DNA of 7,137 nucleotides from Syntrophothermus sp. UBA1445. GTDB taxonomy: Bacteria > Bacillota > Syntrophomonadia > Syntrophomonadales > DTU052. The stretch is from the NCBI GenBank assembly GCA_002329495.1, contig DCTH01000174.1, positions 1 to 7,137 on the forward strand, given 5' to 3'. Each line of letters starts with the position of its first letter. Positions within the stretch are counted from its first letter, which is position 1. The notes below the pieces were generated by a model. It did not search any database. It was not told the DNA's origin and was given only the letters and a program-made list of their open reading frames with translations. The position numbers were made by a program, and so were the translations under genes. Shown here in pieces: positions 6,801 to 7,137 of this stretch.

Positions 6801-7137
6801 GAAACGCTATACTGGTCAGTTGGTTGTCGTAGAAGGCAAAGCTGCCGATGGAGGTTACGCTATCACCCAATCTTACGCTGGTCAGCTTATTCTGGCCAAA
6901 AGCCTCAGCACCAATCGAGGTTACGGTATGCGGTATTACCACACTGGTAAGCTGTTTCGCCATATAGAAGGCCCGCTCTCCAATCTCCAAAACCGGCTCT
7001 CCCCCCAGGGTGGCAGGTAGGTTAAGCGCACCGGTAAGTTGTCCATTATAACCGGTGATTCTTACGCCCCCGGGTATCGTGGTATAGGTCAGATCAACTA
7101 TCGGGGGTACAAAGACAGCCTCCACCTTCACGTCATG
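3880..7137 (-). CDS. Large surface protein: two BspA-type LRR blocks, MucBP and InlB/Listeria-Bacteroides repeats; 5' end outside window
   Basis: The frame is open to the right window edge, so the N-terminus is missing; GTG 7131 is the first possible start but lacks a ribosome binding site. The visible beginning (VKVEAVF) looks like the end of another extracellular repeat. Numbering from that GTG: LRR block 1 (about 17-262) and LRR block 2 (about 269-515), each a head with GGEPVLEIG, seven repeats of 22 residues of LRR_5/BspA type, and a cap with VSLG...AGSAVE..A...FVAI; a beta-rich repeat (518-590); a MucBP-like domain (595-662, VTINYHDTEGNVI); two divergent InlB/bacterial repeats (666-734, 738-818); a Listeria-Bacteroides-type repeat (826-888, KGWDQDFSKVTSDL); another bacterial repeat (892-962); and an unassigned C-terminal domain (965-1083). 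No LPXTG, SLH or C-terminal membrane helix is present. Such proteins usually mediate adhesion or cell contact; the ligand is unknown. The SLH gene follows after 50 bases. Confidence 0.9.
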   Translation of the reverse strand, partial: HDVKVEAVFVPPIVDLTYTTIPGGVRITGYNGQLTGALNLPATLGGEPVLEIGERAFYMAKQLTSVVIPHTVTSIGAEAFGQNKLTSVRLGDSVTSIGSFAFYDNQLTSIAFPASVNYIGDDAFGLNKLSSVTIPTGVTSISKGAFYGNQLTSISIHKGVTTIGPSAFAQNRLTDYSIPNSVKSIGAAAFASNKLAQVTIPQSVTSIGIGAFSDNLLTKATIQGETVSLGREIFNLNPAGLTIYGKAGSAVETYATSNGIDFVAINSEFQTTPVAGGLKITGYTGPGGYLALPETIGGEPVLEIGASAFESKKLTGLEIPHGITTIEAEAFQFNNLGSLSIPDSVYSIGDGAFSSCYMTSVTLPDGITSIGPWVFQYNNITSVAIPESVTSIADDAFASNDLVSVIIPDSVTTIGSSAFEYNDISSLTLSPGVSSIGDRAFASNKLTEIDIPDTVRSIGSNAFQFNSSLTRATIHRKTVSLGSNMFDWVNKDFTLFGVAGSAVESYANNKGHKFVAIPPTLYSINISPTVKGTVTADKLEAECGDAILLTITPEAGFVLDSLTINGLPQTVTPPMYSFNMPRENLVVEATFKSLYEYLGTVTINYHDTEGNVIKAPDTYEGVGGTVTFEAPLIKGYQLAPGEAEQVTCEVTVSDQIFEHSFIYEASPPVNITLTAAENGSIGGGGTYLYNDLVILEALPDSGYNFDGWYEGEVQVSPLPNYNFSARRDMTLTPRFVPMNKSYLEVTMVGGGTVWLNDEEVELPFGYKAAYYQNTDIRLTAVPDEGYTFAYWQDVDTASIVSTSPVYESHLGLGINIRAVFNKKPTSSTTSFSVIFQDRSGRILQSSRVARDRSAVPPTPDPTLYGYVFKGWDQDFSKVTSDLVIKPMFERTAQTYTVTVVGGTLSTGGSSGEFKFDMPVTVVANTPSAGKVFSHWEQDGQKISYQSTFTFYAPQRATTMTAVMVDQDSLPVMTPFITLADEVLTDTINKTMMFTATRAVPDGYILVESGIMILRSNTPPVGDLTLDTPSAIRGRINNDSSEQFYIRKLDVNPGDRWYARAYLIYQDQSGNMTTVYSDKTVNQTMS
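5734..6198 (-). repeat. LRR array 2: seven tandem units of about 66 bp
   Basis: Residues 312-466 of the large surface protein hold seven units of 22 residues (the last has 23), with the pattern L/I-T-S-V-x-IP-x-S-V-T-S-IG and AF two residues later. This array is more diverged than array 1; one unit carries SSCY where the others have x-x-N-x. Confidence 0.85.
6490..6951 (-). repeat. LRR array 1: seven tandem units of exactly 66 bp
   Basis: Residues 61-214 are seven consecutive 22-residue units with no insertion or deletion. Consensus: LTSVxIPxxVTSIG, two variable residues, AF, two variable residues, N, then K/Q/R/L. These are LRR_5 (BspA/TpLRR) repeats, which stack into a curved solenoid. Confidence 0.88.

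Noticed and set aside
5734..6951. Tandem 66-bp periodicity considered as CRISPR or satellite DNA
   Set aside because: The periodicity is explained by 22-codon LRR units; units are diverged without conserved repeats separated by unique spacers.

Overview
The window suggests an anaerobic Firmicute, most likely a Peptococcaceae/Desulfitobacteriaceae-type clostridium. The support is an NrfH/NrfA cytochrome c pair, strong AGGAGG-type ribosome binding sites, TTG start codons, and surface proteins with SLH domains, BspA-type leucine-rich repeats, MucBP and InlB/Listeria-Bacteroides-type repeats. The lineage is an inference from gene content; no 16S rRNA or other marker gene is present.

Layout. Positions 1-1263, minus strand: the respiratory nitrite-ammonification pair nrfH-nrfA. 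NrfH is a tetraheme menaquinol dehydrogenase. NrfA is the catalytic subunit and is cut by the left window edge at its fourth heme motif. Positions 1264-1806: a 540-base stretch with no intact large gene. It holds the first codons of a response regulator broken by a stop, an intrinsic terminator hairpin inside that remnant, a small overlapping ORF, and an AT-rich dyad upstream of the next gene. Positions 1807-2616, plus strand: a ZupT-type ZIP divalent metal transporter. Positions 2617-2785: a short convergent intergenic region without a recognisable terminator. Positions 2786-7137, minus strand: two surface-protein genes 50 bases apart. The upstream one is a large secreted-type protein (more than 1083 residues, N-terminus outside the window) with two duplicated blocks of leucine-rich repeats followed by beta-rich extracellular repeats. 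The downstream one is a 347-residue protein with a signal peptide, three SLH domains and a short beta-rich domain, ending in a Pro/Gly linker.

How the genes work together. NrfH takes electrons from menaquinol and passes them to NrfA, which reduces nitrite to ammonium outside the membrane. ZupT imports zinc, iron or manganese and has no visible functional link to nrf. The two surface genes are probably co-transcribed; the SLH protein can bind secondary cell-wall polymer, while the visible part of the large protein has no anchor of its own. The most notable points are residue changes that place NrfA in the calcium-independent subclass, the duplicated LRR blocks with exactly seven 22-residue repeats each, and the response-regulator remnant carrying an internal terminator upstream of nrfHA.
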